Below the pieces are notes generated by a model, which saw only the letters and a list, made by a program, of their open reading frames with translations, was not told where the DNA came from and ran no database searches. DNA of 64,000 nt from Chaenocephalus aceratus (Eukaryota; Chordata; Actinopteri; Perciformes; Channichthyidae): positions 47,501 through 111,500 of the forward strand of contig JAMFTG010000334.1 of NCBI GenBank assembly GCA_023974075.1. Reading direction: 5' to 3'. The stretch's first letter is position 1, and each line of letters opens with the position of its first letter. A program made the translations under genes and the position numbers. Below, one piece after another: positions 25,382-36,952 of the stretch.

Positions 25382-26574
25382 GACCGAATACTTGCTACTG
25401 ACACAGTGCATGTTCTTATACCTTGTTCCTGAGAGGCATTCATCAAGATAACGTCTTTCACCTGGTGCCTGTCAACAGTCCCAGCTGCAGCAGCTAGAAC
25501 ACTGATTGCAGCATGGGGAGCATCCAATCACATTAGTCCTTACACCCAATTCATTTTTATTCAGCTTCATCAGCAGCACAACATCACCATTTCTTAATAA
25601 ATGTATTATCCTGTGTGACTACCTTAAATTCTTATTTAAAACACTTTGAGGATCATAGTAAATGGGTTGTCTTACTGATGTTTTGATTTAGTTTTGCTGT
25701 TATATATATTGACATTAATATATGTATACGTTGGGATTCATTGTTCAACGTCAAGTCATGCAAGAAAAAAGTTTTCTTTGAGAATTAAAAGGCGAGTCAT
25801 TTCTAAACAAATGATCATTTGGGGGAAGGTAGTATTCCTTTATCAGATGTCCTGTCCTATTCAAATGTGTTCTTTTTATATCTTTGACCTAATGGAAACT
25901 CAAGGGAAGGGAAAAAGGTAAATGTTTCAGTTCATTTAAGTTGTATTCAGTGTGAGAATATATCCACACACGTGAATATTAGTTGTGTTGCTATGATGTC
26001 ATCTTTTAACTGCATAAACACATGCCATGCACGCCATCCCTATTGATTTTATATTCATGGCCAGAAAGTCAACTATGCTACATTCAACTGCAGGCATGAG
26101 TGGCCAGAAAATAAATTCAGATCAGAATTGTCTTTTCAAATGAGGCTCAACATAAATAATTGCCATAGTTGTAATAGCAGACAGATCACCGATAGCTTTT
26201 AAATCAGGTGGTGTATGTAATGTCAGAATGTATATCATGTGCAGAGCTCAATGTAACATGGAAAGTGAAAGAAAGATTCAGGGGCTATACTCCAACTCAC
26301 TCACTCCCATTGAAGGTTACATTATAATTGACAATATCTTTCAATGACAAAAGTCACACAAAACTAGTACAATTCTACTGATGGGACCAATGGACACAGT
26401 TGAGGACAGTAGACAATTCATATGAAGTAAAGATACTCGTTTTACACTCGACAGGAGTTAACAGTTATATTTATACAGAGATTATAGACAACTTTAATCT
26501 GCATTTGGATGTCGTCCGCCTGGGCCCTCTGTTCAGTCTCCCCAATCTTAGACTGGACCTCCTGTTGAGAAAAT

Positions 26575-27222
26575 GTTTAGCAACGTTAGTCTTATGGCAA
26601 GTTTTGAACAAAACTTCAAGACAAAATACCATAAATAAATACTCGTGTATCGTGCACCAGGTCCTTATTCAGAATTCTTATCAGAATTCTCTGAGTTTTT
26701 ATCAACTTTGGTTCTTAAAACAGACAAAGTAATTATCGTAGGTGACTTTAATATTCATGTTGACGATGATAAAAAATAGCCTTACTCTTGCATTTAACTA
26801 TATTAGATTCTGTTGGTTTCTGTCAGAGTGTAAATAAACCAACCCACTGCTATAATCACACTCTCGACCTTGTTCTGACTTATGGTATTGAAATTGAGCA
26901 ACTATTAGTCGAACCGCATAATCCTGCTTTATACGACCATTTCTTAGTAACTGTTGAAGTACTATTACGAGACTACAAAGCATTAGTCAAAAGCTGTTGC
27001 AGCAGAAACCTGTTAGTGCTATAGCCACATTTAAGGAAGAGATTCCACCAATACTTAACTCGATAGCATGTCCGCATGTAAGGGAGGAAACTTATACAAA
27101 ATGTACACCACCCCAAATTGATCATGTTGTTGATAGTGCTATAGATGCACTGCGAATAAAATTAGACTCTGTTGCTCCTTTGAAAAAGAAACTAAAACAG
27201 ATTAGCTCCATGGCATAATGCC
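26575..27222 (+). mobile_element. 3'-truncated L2-type LINE fragment (unit 3)
   Basis: Same truncation at CATAATGCC. It retains CAGAGTGTAAATAAACC like unit 4, and so sits between units 1-2 and unit 4 in sequence. Confidence 0.8.
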
Positions 27223-28335
27223 GACCATATTGCATTAGTAACGTGCACTTGTTACAGCAGGATCAGTTTGTGTGTTGTGGACTCGACCCTTATATTTTCG
27301 CATGCCGTGTTCAAAGTTTAGCTTATTATTTAATTTGCTTACTTTAACATCATTTATGATGGGGCTAAGCCATTTCTTAGTATGTAGCTACCCCAGCCAT
27401 ACCCTGGCGGCGCCACTGAGTGTACTGTATCTTAGTGCCAAGTTTTATCATAGTATGATTTTTCATTCGAGCAAATGTGGCTATGGAAATGTTCAAGATA
27501 TTAAATGTGCCTGGAAAAAGTAGGCCTATGGTATTAAGGGGGATCCCAGAGGTTGTTTTTTGTAAGTTGCCTTTATCTGTTCAGTCGCTTGAAATACTTT
27601 TTTGTATGCAAAATTGACAGTTTCTCTCCTAGTTCAATAAATATTGGGGTAAATCATTGTCTCTTTAGTCATGAATAAAAACATATTTCAGCTAAGGTGA
27701 AGAGGAGTGATAGAGTGTATTATGTACCAAGAATCAGTCTGCAATTTACAGAGTTAGACGATTACATGTGGAACAAGTCCATACACAAAACAGGAAGGGC
27801 CAATTGAGTATAGTGCTGAAAAGCTTTGAATCCATTCTCTTTATTGTTCAGCCATAATATTCTTTGGAAAATTACTGAGTTTGGCCTTGACCTGCTTGAA
27901 GAATACAAATACTTACATGATAAGCATTAACTGTTAACAGTTCTCGATTGGAAATTTGAACAAAACGTGTAATGTAATCATATTGCTTTCAAATATTTAG
28001 GTTGATCAATATTTCTGGGAAATTGACACACAGGAAAAAAGTTCATGACATTGAATAGACCTGGAAATGTTCCCAGAAAGAAGACGAGGTCATCAAGATT
28101 CAGTAATACAGCTTAGTTTAAACCATTTCACACAACACAATAATTTGAGAACTTCAATTAAAAACAAAAATGTTTATTGGCCACATACAATCTGCAATGC
28201 AAAGAGAACCAAGAATAAAAACCAAATTCAGATTGAAAAAAACCAGTCAGCGAAATGGATCCATTCCTGTTGGGAGAACAACGTTTAATATAGCCGTTCA
28301 GAATAAATGTATATTGCAATACGAAACCCTTACCT

Positions 28336-31300
28336 TCAGGAATTCACATCTGTGATGGTAAATGGCCCAATGACTGCTTTTTGTACCATTCCATGTTTCT
28401 CTGCAACAATATATATGTTAGTACAAGTCAACCAAACAAGTGTAATACAGCAGAAGTTGTGTACATACCTGACGCAACACTCCTCTGCCTCCTTGACTTG
28501 CATTTCGATTCACAGCAGTCACAAAGATTGCTCTGGGCCAAGTTGTCCAGCAACTCCCAACTGAGTTCATGAAGATTGGATGAAAAGATCATTCAAATGC
28601 ATCTCAACTCTTCCAACTAAAGATTCCACAAAGTTTGAATAGTTATGAATGGGATTCATCTGTATCTTCAGTAGACTGGGCTTGAGCTGAATAAGTCATC
28701 TCATGTAAAATAATGAAGCTACAATTCAAATTCTGATACAGTAAAGTAATATTTTTACCCATGCCCTTCGACAAAGTGGCAGGCTTTCTTAGTGCTGTCA
28801 AGACCATTGGGATCCCAAGCCAAAAGTTTGCAGTGGATAAAGACCTGTTGGGTAGAGGGGAAATATAGGCGTCATGGCATCAATTAATCTCAGTTTCCAC
28901 AATAAAACCGTGTCTCTGAAAAAAAAAAAAAAGTAAAGGCCAATTTACCTCTTCTCCCATAGCAAACGTAAAGGTCTGAAGTGATAGGCGGATCTCCGAT
29001 GACTTTTGCCTTGGTTCGAATTTTGATCGTGAAGACACACTTTCCAAAAGACATCTGTTGGGTTAAAGAAAATGTATTAGCATTACGACCAAAATATATT
29101 TTTGAAATGAATGCTCATTGCCATGAGTACCCTTTATTGGAGATTATAGGGTACATGGTGCTTTCAGGGTACAGCTCTGGTGTGGTAGCAGCTACACATT
29201 CGTCAAGAAGCAGCAGCAAGGGCTGATGGGTCTCCTGCACCACACTAGCCATGATGGGGATGATGGAGCCCAGAGGAAAGCGTGTAGATTCAGCAGGGCC
29301 TGAGAAGTCGTCTAGGGCAGTAAACAGGAGAAGAGTCATTAAGTTACAAAAGTCAGGGAGAGATGCTGTTCGTAGAGAGTTTCTCATGTTGTTTACCCAC
29401 CATTCATGAGGCCAATGTTAAACTGCAGATCTCCTAGACTGTAGGTTTTAAACACCGGGTCATAGATCGTAGCATACCAATCTTTGGGCCTGCAAAAAAT
29501 AAAGCAGAAGGGTACAGAAAATGCTGCAAAGTGAAACTATTGAATTTATTAGTGCAAGCTTGTTTACTCCTACGGACAAATTCTTTATTCTTATTCCGCC
29601 GGGTTATTTTGTCAGTCTTCTTCTCCCACATCGCAGAAACTCCGTTCAAATCGTTCAGGAATCTATTGCTATTACTTCTCATTCATAATTCCCGAGATAC
29701 ATCCCCCCTCAGAACTTGGTAAAGAGGCCTTCTTCAGATGTTAACATTAGTGTGCATTGCACAGCTCGTTAAGGCTACAGTGCGTGATTTCACAGCTAGA
29801 GTGGAGGACAGCTTGAAATTCGCTTTCATATATATATATATATATTTTTTTTAGACTTGCCAAACCCTACACTCCTGAGACATAATTTTTAATGATAAAA
29901 CATCTCGTAGCTCCATTAAAGCCCATTGTACATTCAGGCTCATCTTTCCTCACACCTTTAGTTAGCCAAAAATGGCACATTATTGACCCGAAAGTACACA
30001 AAGCACACTTCAGATGCCAAGGGTTCTTGAGATGCTTCACACGTTGAAATTTCACCGATATCTGTTACGGTTATTCAACAAAACGTTCACATGCAAGAGG
30101 TTTATCTCTCATTCAGAACAATGGAAAGGCTCTCCTCTCACTGATTACTGCACATCACCATGGAAACCTTTGATCTCTGGGCTCAAGCACAGGTGTTTCA
30201 TAACATGATGATGTCATAACTCCAACTGACATGCTCAGAACGCCACCAAACATCACATGATGGTTAACACTGTGGCCCTGAAAAGCTCTACATCAAATCT
30301 AATTTTACGTAATGTGGTGTTACTATGGCAACGCATCCCTCGCCATAAAACACGATGTCGCTGTAACTCCAATGGAAACGGTCTAATCGTCCCCCACTAT
30401 TCACGTGTATATCACCGGTCCATGCCTCAACAGCTCTATGCCAAATCTGAGATCTCACCATATGCCGTTTCCATGGAAACGCATCCCTCGCCTTAAAACA
30501 CGATGCTGTCGTGATACCTAAGCAAATGGTCTAAAACAGCACCAGACTTCAGATAAATGTTAATGGTCCGGCCCTCAACAGCTCTGAGAATTATGGGGTT
30601 TATCCCATGCCGTTTCCATGGAAACGCATCCCTCGCCATAAAACACGATGTCGTAACTGATATGAAAATGGTCAAAACACCACCAGACTTCATATCACAG
30701 TTAATGGTCCAGCCCTCAACATGTCTATGTGCAATTAGTGAATTTTCCTCAAAAGCTGTTGCCATGGCAACGCATCCATTGCAATAAAACTCAATATTGC
30801 TATAACTCCTATGAAAATGGTTTGGAAAACTTCACATTTGTGCCAACAGTCCAGCCGTGAAGACATCATACGGGACAGTTTTGAGATTTATTCAAATGCC
30901 GTTGCCATGGCAACACAATGCTCACCATGAAATACGGTTCTCATAACTGCAGTGAAAATGCTCCAAACTCCACAGGTTTTGTAACGATGAAGCCATCCAC
31001 ATATCGAAGCGTATTATGGGGTGTAAAATACCGTTGCCATGGCGACAGATCATTCGCCATCGACTTAGTTCAAGAGTTTGTAGTTCAAATATTCTGCTAC
31101 TTTTCCAAGCTTTATTACTGTCTTTTCACAAATTCAAGCCCCCAGTGTTCATGCATCATTTCAATCTAAACATTCTTCACTTTCTTCTTACACATTACAT
31201 TTCAGCATAGCAATCCAACGTCAGCATAAAGTATTCCCACTAGCAATTTATTCAGGAATTGCATTCTCTAATTATGAACTGTTACTCCTATGCCAAAAGA

Positions 31301-32225
31301 CTTCCTCCAAAATGCAAAAAACTAGAGTGAACTTAAATGTGTGATGTTCAATTAAAACTATGGGAAAAACTCAATTGACGATGAATTGGGAACAACACAG
31401 TGTACCTTAGGGATTGTTCTCAGTAAATGGGTACATTTTTTGTTGAAAATACTTCAATAGATAAAGCTAATTTGGGAATTGAACAGAAACAGGCTGTAGA
31501 TTCCCTAAATCAGTCTCCCATTCATTGTCTATATAGCAGCTTCAGACTTTATACCAGATGCCATCACAAGTTTGAGACGGACTTCTATGGTTGGTGGCTT
31601 TGAGAGGGAGAAGCTTATTATCAAATTGAACTTTCCCAGGCCATGAAAATGCCAAATTGGAATTGTTAGTCAAGGGTAGTGTCAACCTTTAGCACCATAT
31701 GTTGGTATGAACACTAACCTCTCATATGCACATACAACTGGGTGGGTGAAGGCCAAATTGTAAGAATCCGCAGAAGCAACGTAGGTCAGATCATTGCTGT
31801 ACACCAGTGCATCCCCGGTGACCTGTTAGAGAGACAAAGATCCCCCTGACAGAGCTGTAGGAAATATAGCAGACTCACAGCTTGCAGGTTTAAAATATAT
31901 ATACACATACCAGTCTCCTAAAGTTACAGTCAGTGAGATCCACATAGAAGTAGGCCTCTCCTGCTGAGAAGCTAGTTGGGAAACAGTTACCCAGACGGAG
32001 AAGCGACGTGTCGGTCTGGGGTCGGCTTTCTGTCCACATCAGCGTCACAAAATCCGGCCCACAGTCCACTTTCATGTCTGCAACACAAAGAAATTAAGTT
32101 TAGACTCAACTATTTGAGTCAAGGATTATAACATGGCTTTAATTGTTTCCAGTCTTACCTGCATATACCACCATGGCAGCTGCCAGGCTCAGAAGCAGTG
32201 CACCTTGACAAAATGAAACCATCAT
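28336..32225 (-). CDS. zp3: Zona pellucida sperm-binding protein 3-like (ZP3 family), intact copy 4
   Basis: Coding exons: 32225-32159, 32077-31911, 31822-31719, 29489-29401, 29311-29131, 29054-28949, 28844-28759, 28560-28469, 28400-28336. All introns are GT/AG, phases match, and the total is 957 nt (318 aa). Residues 1-22 form a signal peptide (MMVSFCQGALLLSLAAAM). The ZP-N half follows (DCGPDFV, NCFPTSFS, LTDCNFRRL, VTGDALVYSNDLTY, HPVVCAYER). The linker is WYATIYDPVFKTYSLGDLQF. The ZP-C half contains QPLLLLLDECVAATTPEL, YPIISNKGCLLESV, EIRLSLQTF, VFIHCKL, KKACHF and LCDCCESKCKSR. A dibasic RRQR site is followed by a hydrophobic patch (AVIGPFTIT) and a stop, with no transmembrane helix. The family builds the extracellular egg envelope by ZP-domain polymerisation. 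ATG choice rests on a TATA box 35 bp upstream. A minus-strand AATAAA is at 28173-28178. Exon 1 differs from the other copies by Ala to Val near the cleavage region. Expression in ovary or liver cannot be told from sequence. Confidence 0.93.
30155..31050. repeat. ~145-bp tandem repeat with X-box-like palindromes (zp3 copy 4, intron 3)
   Basis: Palindromes at 30467-30480, 30612-30625, 30758-30771, 30901-30914 and 31033-31046. This is the array inside the intact gene. Confidence 0.85.
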
Positions 32226-32259
32226 GACCGAATACTTGCTACTGACACAGTGCATGTTC

Positions 32260-32331
32260 TTATACCTTGTTCCTGAGAGGCATTCATCAAGATAACGTCT
32301 TTCACCTGGTGCCTGTCAACAGTCCCAGCTG
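32260..32331 (-). promoter_or_regulatory. Core promoter of the intact zp3 copy
   Basis: TATAA (minus strand) at 32264-32260, 35 bp upstream of the ATG. E-boxes CACCTG at 32303-32308 and CAGCTG at 32326-32331. The equivalent elements of copy 3 start at 25416 and those of copy 2 at 18385. Confidence 0.55.
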
Positions 32332-32339
32332 CAGCAGCT

Positions 32340-33400
32340 AGAACACTGATTGCAGCATGGGGAGCATCCAATCACATTAGTCCTTACACCCAATTCATTT
32401 GTATTCAGCTTCATCAGCAGCACAACATCACCATTTCTTAATAAATGTATTATCCTGTGTGACTACCTTAAATTCTTATTTAAAACACTTTGAGGATCAT
32501 AGTAAATGGGTTGTCTTACTGATGTTTTGATTTAGTTTTGCTGTTATATATATTGACATTAATATATGTATACGTTGGGATTCATTGTTCAACGTCAAGT
32601 CATGCAAGAAAAAAGTTTTCTTTGAGAATTAAAAGGCGAGTCATTTCTAAACAAATGATCATTTGGGGGAAGGTAGTATTCCTTTATCAGATGTCCTGTC
32701 CTATTCAAATGTGTTCTTTTTATATCTTTGACCTAATGGAAACTCAAGGGAAGGGAAAAAGGTAAATGTTTCAGTTCATTTAAGTTGTATTCAGTGTGAG
32801 AATATATCCACACACGTGAATATTAGTTGTGTTGCTATGATGTCATCTTTTAACTGCATAAACACATGCCATGCACGCCATCCCTATTGATTTTATATTC
32901 ATGGCCAGAAAGTCAACTATGCTACATTCAACTGCAGGCATGAGTGGCCAGAAAATAAATTCAGATCAGAATTGTCTTTTCAAATGAGGCTCAACATAAA
33001 TAATTGCCATAGTTGTAATAGCAGACAGATCACCGATAGCTTTTAAATCAGGTGGTGTATGTAATGTCAGAATGTATATCATGTGCAGAGCTCAATGTAA
33101 CATGGAAAGTGAAAGAAAGATTCAGGGGCTATACTCCAACTCACTCACTCCCATTGAAGGTTACATTATAATTGACAATATCTTTCAATGACAAAAGTCA
33201 CACAAAACTAGTACAATTCTACTAATGGACACAGTTGAGGACAGTAGACAATTCATATGAAGTAAAGATACTCGTTTTATACTCGACAGGAGTTAACAGT
33301 TTTATTTATACAGAGATTATAGACAACTTTAATCTGCATTTGGATGTCGTCCGCCTGGGCCCTCTGTTCAGTCTCCCCAATCTTAGACTGGACTTCCTGT
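32340..33400. other. Intergenic DNA between zp3 copy 4 and the L2 element
   Basis: No recognised feature beyond being part of the tandem unit. The exact 5' end of the L2 element within it could not be set. Confidence 0.4.
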
Positions 33401-33419
33401 TGAGAAAATGTTTAGCAAC

Positions 33420-36400
33420 GTTAGTCTTATGGCAAGTTTTGAACAAAACTTCAAGACAAAATACCATAAATAAATACTCGTGTATCGTGCACCAGGTCCT
33501 TATTCAGAATTCTTATCAGAATTCTCTGAGTTTTTATCAACTTTGGTTCTTAAAACAGACAAAGTAATTATCGTAGGTGACTTTAATATTCATGTTGACG
33601 ATGATAAAAATAGCCTTACTCTTGCATTTAACTCTATATTAGATTCTGTTGGTTTCTGTCAGAGTGTAAATAAACCAACCCACTGCTATAATCACACTCT
33701 CGACCTTGTTCTGACTTATGGTATTGAAATTGAGCAACTATTAGTCGAACCGCATAATCCTGCTTTATCCGACCATTTCTTAGTAACTTTTGAAGTACTA
33801 TTACGAGACTACAAAGCATTAGTCAAAAGCTCTTGCAGCAGAAACCTATCTGTTAGTGCTATTGCCACATTTAAGGAAGAGATTCCACCAATACTTAACT
33901 CGATTGCATGTCTGCATGTAGGGGAGGAAACTTATACAAAATGTACACTACCCCAAATTGATCATGTTGTTGATAGTGCTATAGATGCGCTGCAAATAAA
34001 ATAAGACTCTGTTGCTCCTTTGAAAAAGAAGAAAATAAAACAACATAGATTAGCTCCATGGCATAATGCCAAAACCCGCAAAATAAAGCCAAAGTCTAGA
34101 CAACTTGAAAGGATATGGCGTTCCACTAAACTTGAAGAATCTCGTTTAATTTGGCATATTACTCTCAATGAATATAAGAAAGCACTGCGTAAAGCGAGAG
34201 CAGCCTACTACTCTTCATTAATAGATGAGAATAAGAATAATGCAAGATTTCTTTTCAGCACTGTAGCCAGGCTGACAGAGAGCCACAGCTCCATTGAGCC
34301 TTCTATTCCCATAGCACTCAGTAGTAATGATTTTATGTGCTTTTTTAACGATAAAATTGTTACTCTTAGAAACAAAATTAATGACCTCTTGCCTTTGACC
34401 ATTATAGTGTTATCAACAGCTCCCGGAAACGTAAGTTCTAATATTACACTAGATATTAAACTAGAATGCTTTTCAGCCATAAACCTTGAACAATTACATT
34501 CAATGATTCTCTCTTCTAAACCATCAACGTGCATGTTAGACCCAATTCCAACTAAGCTGTTGAAGGAAGTTTTTCCATTAATTAGCACTTCTTTATTAAA
34601 TATTATTAATATGTCTTTATTATCAGGCTATGTTCCACAATCATTCAAAGTAGCAGTGATAAAACCGCTTCTTAAAAAGCACAACCTCGATCCAGAGGTT
34701 TTAGCCAACTATAGACCTATTTCTAATCTTCCGTTCCTCTCAAAGATTCTTGAGAAAGCGGTCGCAAAACAGTTGTGTGATTACTTAAAAAACAATGATT
34801 TATTTGAAGATTTTCAGTCTGGCTTTAGAACACATCATAGCACAGAGACAGCTCTGGTTAAAGTCACAAATGACATTCAAATAGCCTCAGACAAGGGACT
34901 TGTCTCTATTCTTGTTTTGCTCGATCTCAGTGCTGCATTTGATACTATCGACCATGATATCCTATTGCAAAGACTAGAGCACTTAGTTGGCATACAGGGA
35001 ACTGCTTTTGGCTGGTTTAGGTCCTATCTATCTGAACGCTCTCAGTTTGTACGTGTTAACGATGAATCTTCCACGCAAACCAAAGTTAGCCATGGAGTGC
35101 CACAGGGCTCAGTGCTCGGACCTATTTTGTTCACATTATATATGCTTCCGTTAGGCAATATTATAAGGAATCATTCTGTAAACTTTCATTGTTATGCGGA
35201 TGATACTCAACTATATTTATCAATCAAGCCTGATGAAATTAATCATCTAAATAAAATTCAAGACTGCCTTAAGGACTTAAAAACGTGGATGACCTTAAAC
35301 TTTTTGATGTTAAACACGACCAAAACTGAAGTTATTGTACTTGGCCCGAAGAATCTACGAAACAAATTATCTAAAGATATACTAACTATGGATGGCAATA
35401 ATTTGGCCTCCAGTGAGACTGTAAGGAATCTTAATGTTATATTTGATCAGGATTTATCCTTTAACTCCCACATAAAATCAATTTCAAGGACCGCCTACTT
35501 CCATCTACGTAACATTGCAAAAATCAGGCATATCTTGCCTCAAAACGATGCAGAGAAACTAGTCCATGCATTTGTTACTTCTAGGCTGTATTATTGTAAC
35601 TCTTTATTATCAGGGAGTACCAAGAAGTCAGTCAAGTCGCTTCAGCTGATTCAAAATGCTGCGGCTCGTGTACTAACCAGAGTTAGGAAAAGGGACCACA
35701 TTTCTCCTGTTCTGGCTGCCTTACACTGGCTCCCTATACAACACAGGATAGAATTAAAAATTCTTCTTCTCACCTACAAAGCCCTTAATGGGCAGGCGCC
35801 ATCTTACCTTAAAGAACTCATTATACCCTACTGTCCTACTAGGGCATTGCGTTCCAAGAATGCAGGGTTGTTGGTTGTTCCTAGAATCTCTAAAAGTACA
35901 ATGGGAGCCAGAGCCTTTTCTAATCAAGCTCCACATTTGTGGAATCAGCTTCCAGTTTGTGTTCGGGCGGCAGACACCCTATCCGTTTTTAAGAGTGTGC
36001 TTAAGACCTTCCTTTTTGATAAAGCTTATAGTTAGGGCTGATTAGATTCAGCCACTAGTTTTGCTGATATAGGCTTAGTTTGTCGGGGGACATCTTACTT
36101 CTTCCTTCTATCTGTCTATACCTGTGTACTCTCATATTCCGATTAACCCAGCTTCCCCAAATGTCTTTCTTTTTGGTGTCTATATACGCCGGAATCCGGA
36201 GTCATGGATGATCCTGCGGTCCTGTGTCCTGGATCGCGAGTCGTGGCTGTGGTCCTGGATCATCGCTCCTGGATGGATATCCTCGTGGATTCATCTTCCT
36301 ATTATACACACATGCATTTCCAAACATTTGGACTACCTATGTTGCAAATGTATTATCTTTTCAATTTACACACGGCATCTATTGCACGTCTGTCCGTCCT

Positions 36401-36552
36401 GGGAGAGGGATCCCTCCTCTGTTGCTCTCCCTGAGGTTTCTCCCATTTTTCCCTTTAAACTGGGTTTTCTTCGGAAGTTTTTCCTTGTACGATGTGAGGG
36501 TCTAAGGACAGAGGGTGTCGTATTGTCATACTGATATTCTGTACACACTGTG
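33420..36552 (+). mobile_element. L2-type non-LTR retrotransposon (5'-truncated)
   Basis: Contains the distal endonuclease region, reverse transcriptase, the C-terminal region and a 3' UTR. The UTR includes CTCCCTGAGGTTTCTCCC and GAGGGTCTAAGGACAGAGGG, sequences typical of fish L2 3' ends as I recall them. The 3' end stops at about 36552, 17 bp before the first tRNA of the next region. The 5' end is degenerate and approximate. Confidence 0.85.
33480..36035 (+). pseudogene. L2 ORF2: endonuclease-reverse transcriptase with one nonsense codon
   Basis: A single frame runs from 33480 to 36035 and is broken only by TAA at 34002-34004. The three truncated sister copies read TTA (Leu) there, so this is a point nonsense change. 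Endonuclease-type motifs VGDFNIHVD and LSDHFLVTFE precede the stop. After it come the RT motifs: ANYRPISNLPFLSKILEK, QSGFRTHHSTETAL, LDLSAAFDTIDH (motif A, about residue 305 of the downstream frame), HGVPQGSVLGP (motif B, ~360) and CYADDTQLYL (catalytic YADD, ~394). The tail HLWNQLPVCVR...FLFDKAYS is characteristic of L2/CR1-group ORF2. The N-terminal endonuclease is missing or decayed, so the element cannot be autonomous as it stands, although the RT domain itself is uninterrupted. Confidence 0.9.
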
Positions 36553-36569
36553 AAATAGCCTTTTGTCAT

Positions 36570-36641
36570 GGCTAGTTGGTCTAGGGGTATGATTCTCGCT
36601 TTTGGTGCGAGAGGTCCCGGGTTCAAATCCCGGACGAGCCC
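36570..36641 (+). pseudogene. tRNA-Pro-like gene with anticodon TTG
   Basis: 72 nt matching tRNA-Pro, but the anticodon loop is TTTTGGT, giving anticodon TTG (a Gln codon reader). The acceptor stem reads GGCTAGT, so A5 faces G68. A box, B box and T-arm are intact. The downstream spacer AAAATGTCTACATAGG is the type that normally follows TGG genes, so this is a TGG copy with G35 changed to T. Confidence 0.75.
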
Positions 36642-36907
36642 AAAATGTCTACATAGGTGTGGAACAAGTTTAGTTTATGTTGCAAAAAAGTTTGTTGGAA
36701 GCAAGGTGTACTTCACAATTTCACCTGCTCGAAATCTAGTGATGAGTTGGGGCAAATAATGATCAGGGCTCATCTTATGTGTAGAGAAGCCATCCATTGT
36801 TATCCAAGCTTTGTTTATTGAGGCATAATGCAATGAATGGAAAAGTGTTTTGCGATGTCATTTAAGCAGGCTATCGTTGGTAAGGTGATATAATTGCTTT
36901 TTTTCAT

Positions 36908-36952
36908 GGCTCGTTGGTCTAGGGGTATGATTCTCGCTTTGGGTGCGAGAGG
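36908..36952 (+). pseudogene. tRNA-Pro(TGG) 5' part, split by insertion
   Basis: GGCTCGTTGGTCTAGGGG through the TGG anticodon and GCGAGAGG, then cut off by TGTAAGGAAA. A matching 3' part lies at 41828-41858, so a ~4.9-kb segment separates the two pieces. Confidence 0.8.

Larger units (their letters stand above)
20190..27222. repeat. zp3 tandem array, unit 3 (7033 bp)
   Basis: In intron 3 it resembles unit 1, retaining the ~174 bp. In exon 4 and exon 5 it resembles unit 2, with the frameshift and CTCTGGCGTGG. In the L2 part it resembles unit 4, with CAGAGTGTAAATAAACC and AAAGTCAACTATG. It is therefore a mosaic. Confidence 0.97.
27223..34070. repeat. zp3 tandem array, unit 4 (6848 bp), runs into the longer L2 element
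   Basis: The only unit whose L2 part continues past CATAATGCC (into AAAACCCGC) rather than into another unit. It therefore preserves the right-hand flank of the duplicated segment as it was before amplification. It has the intron 3 deletion of unit 2 and the intact exon 4 of unit 1. Confidence 0.95.
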
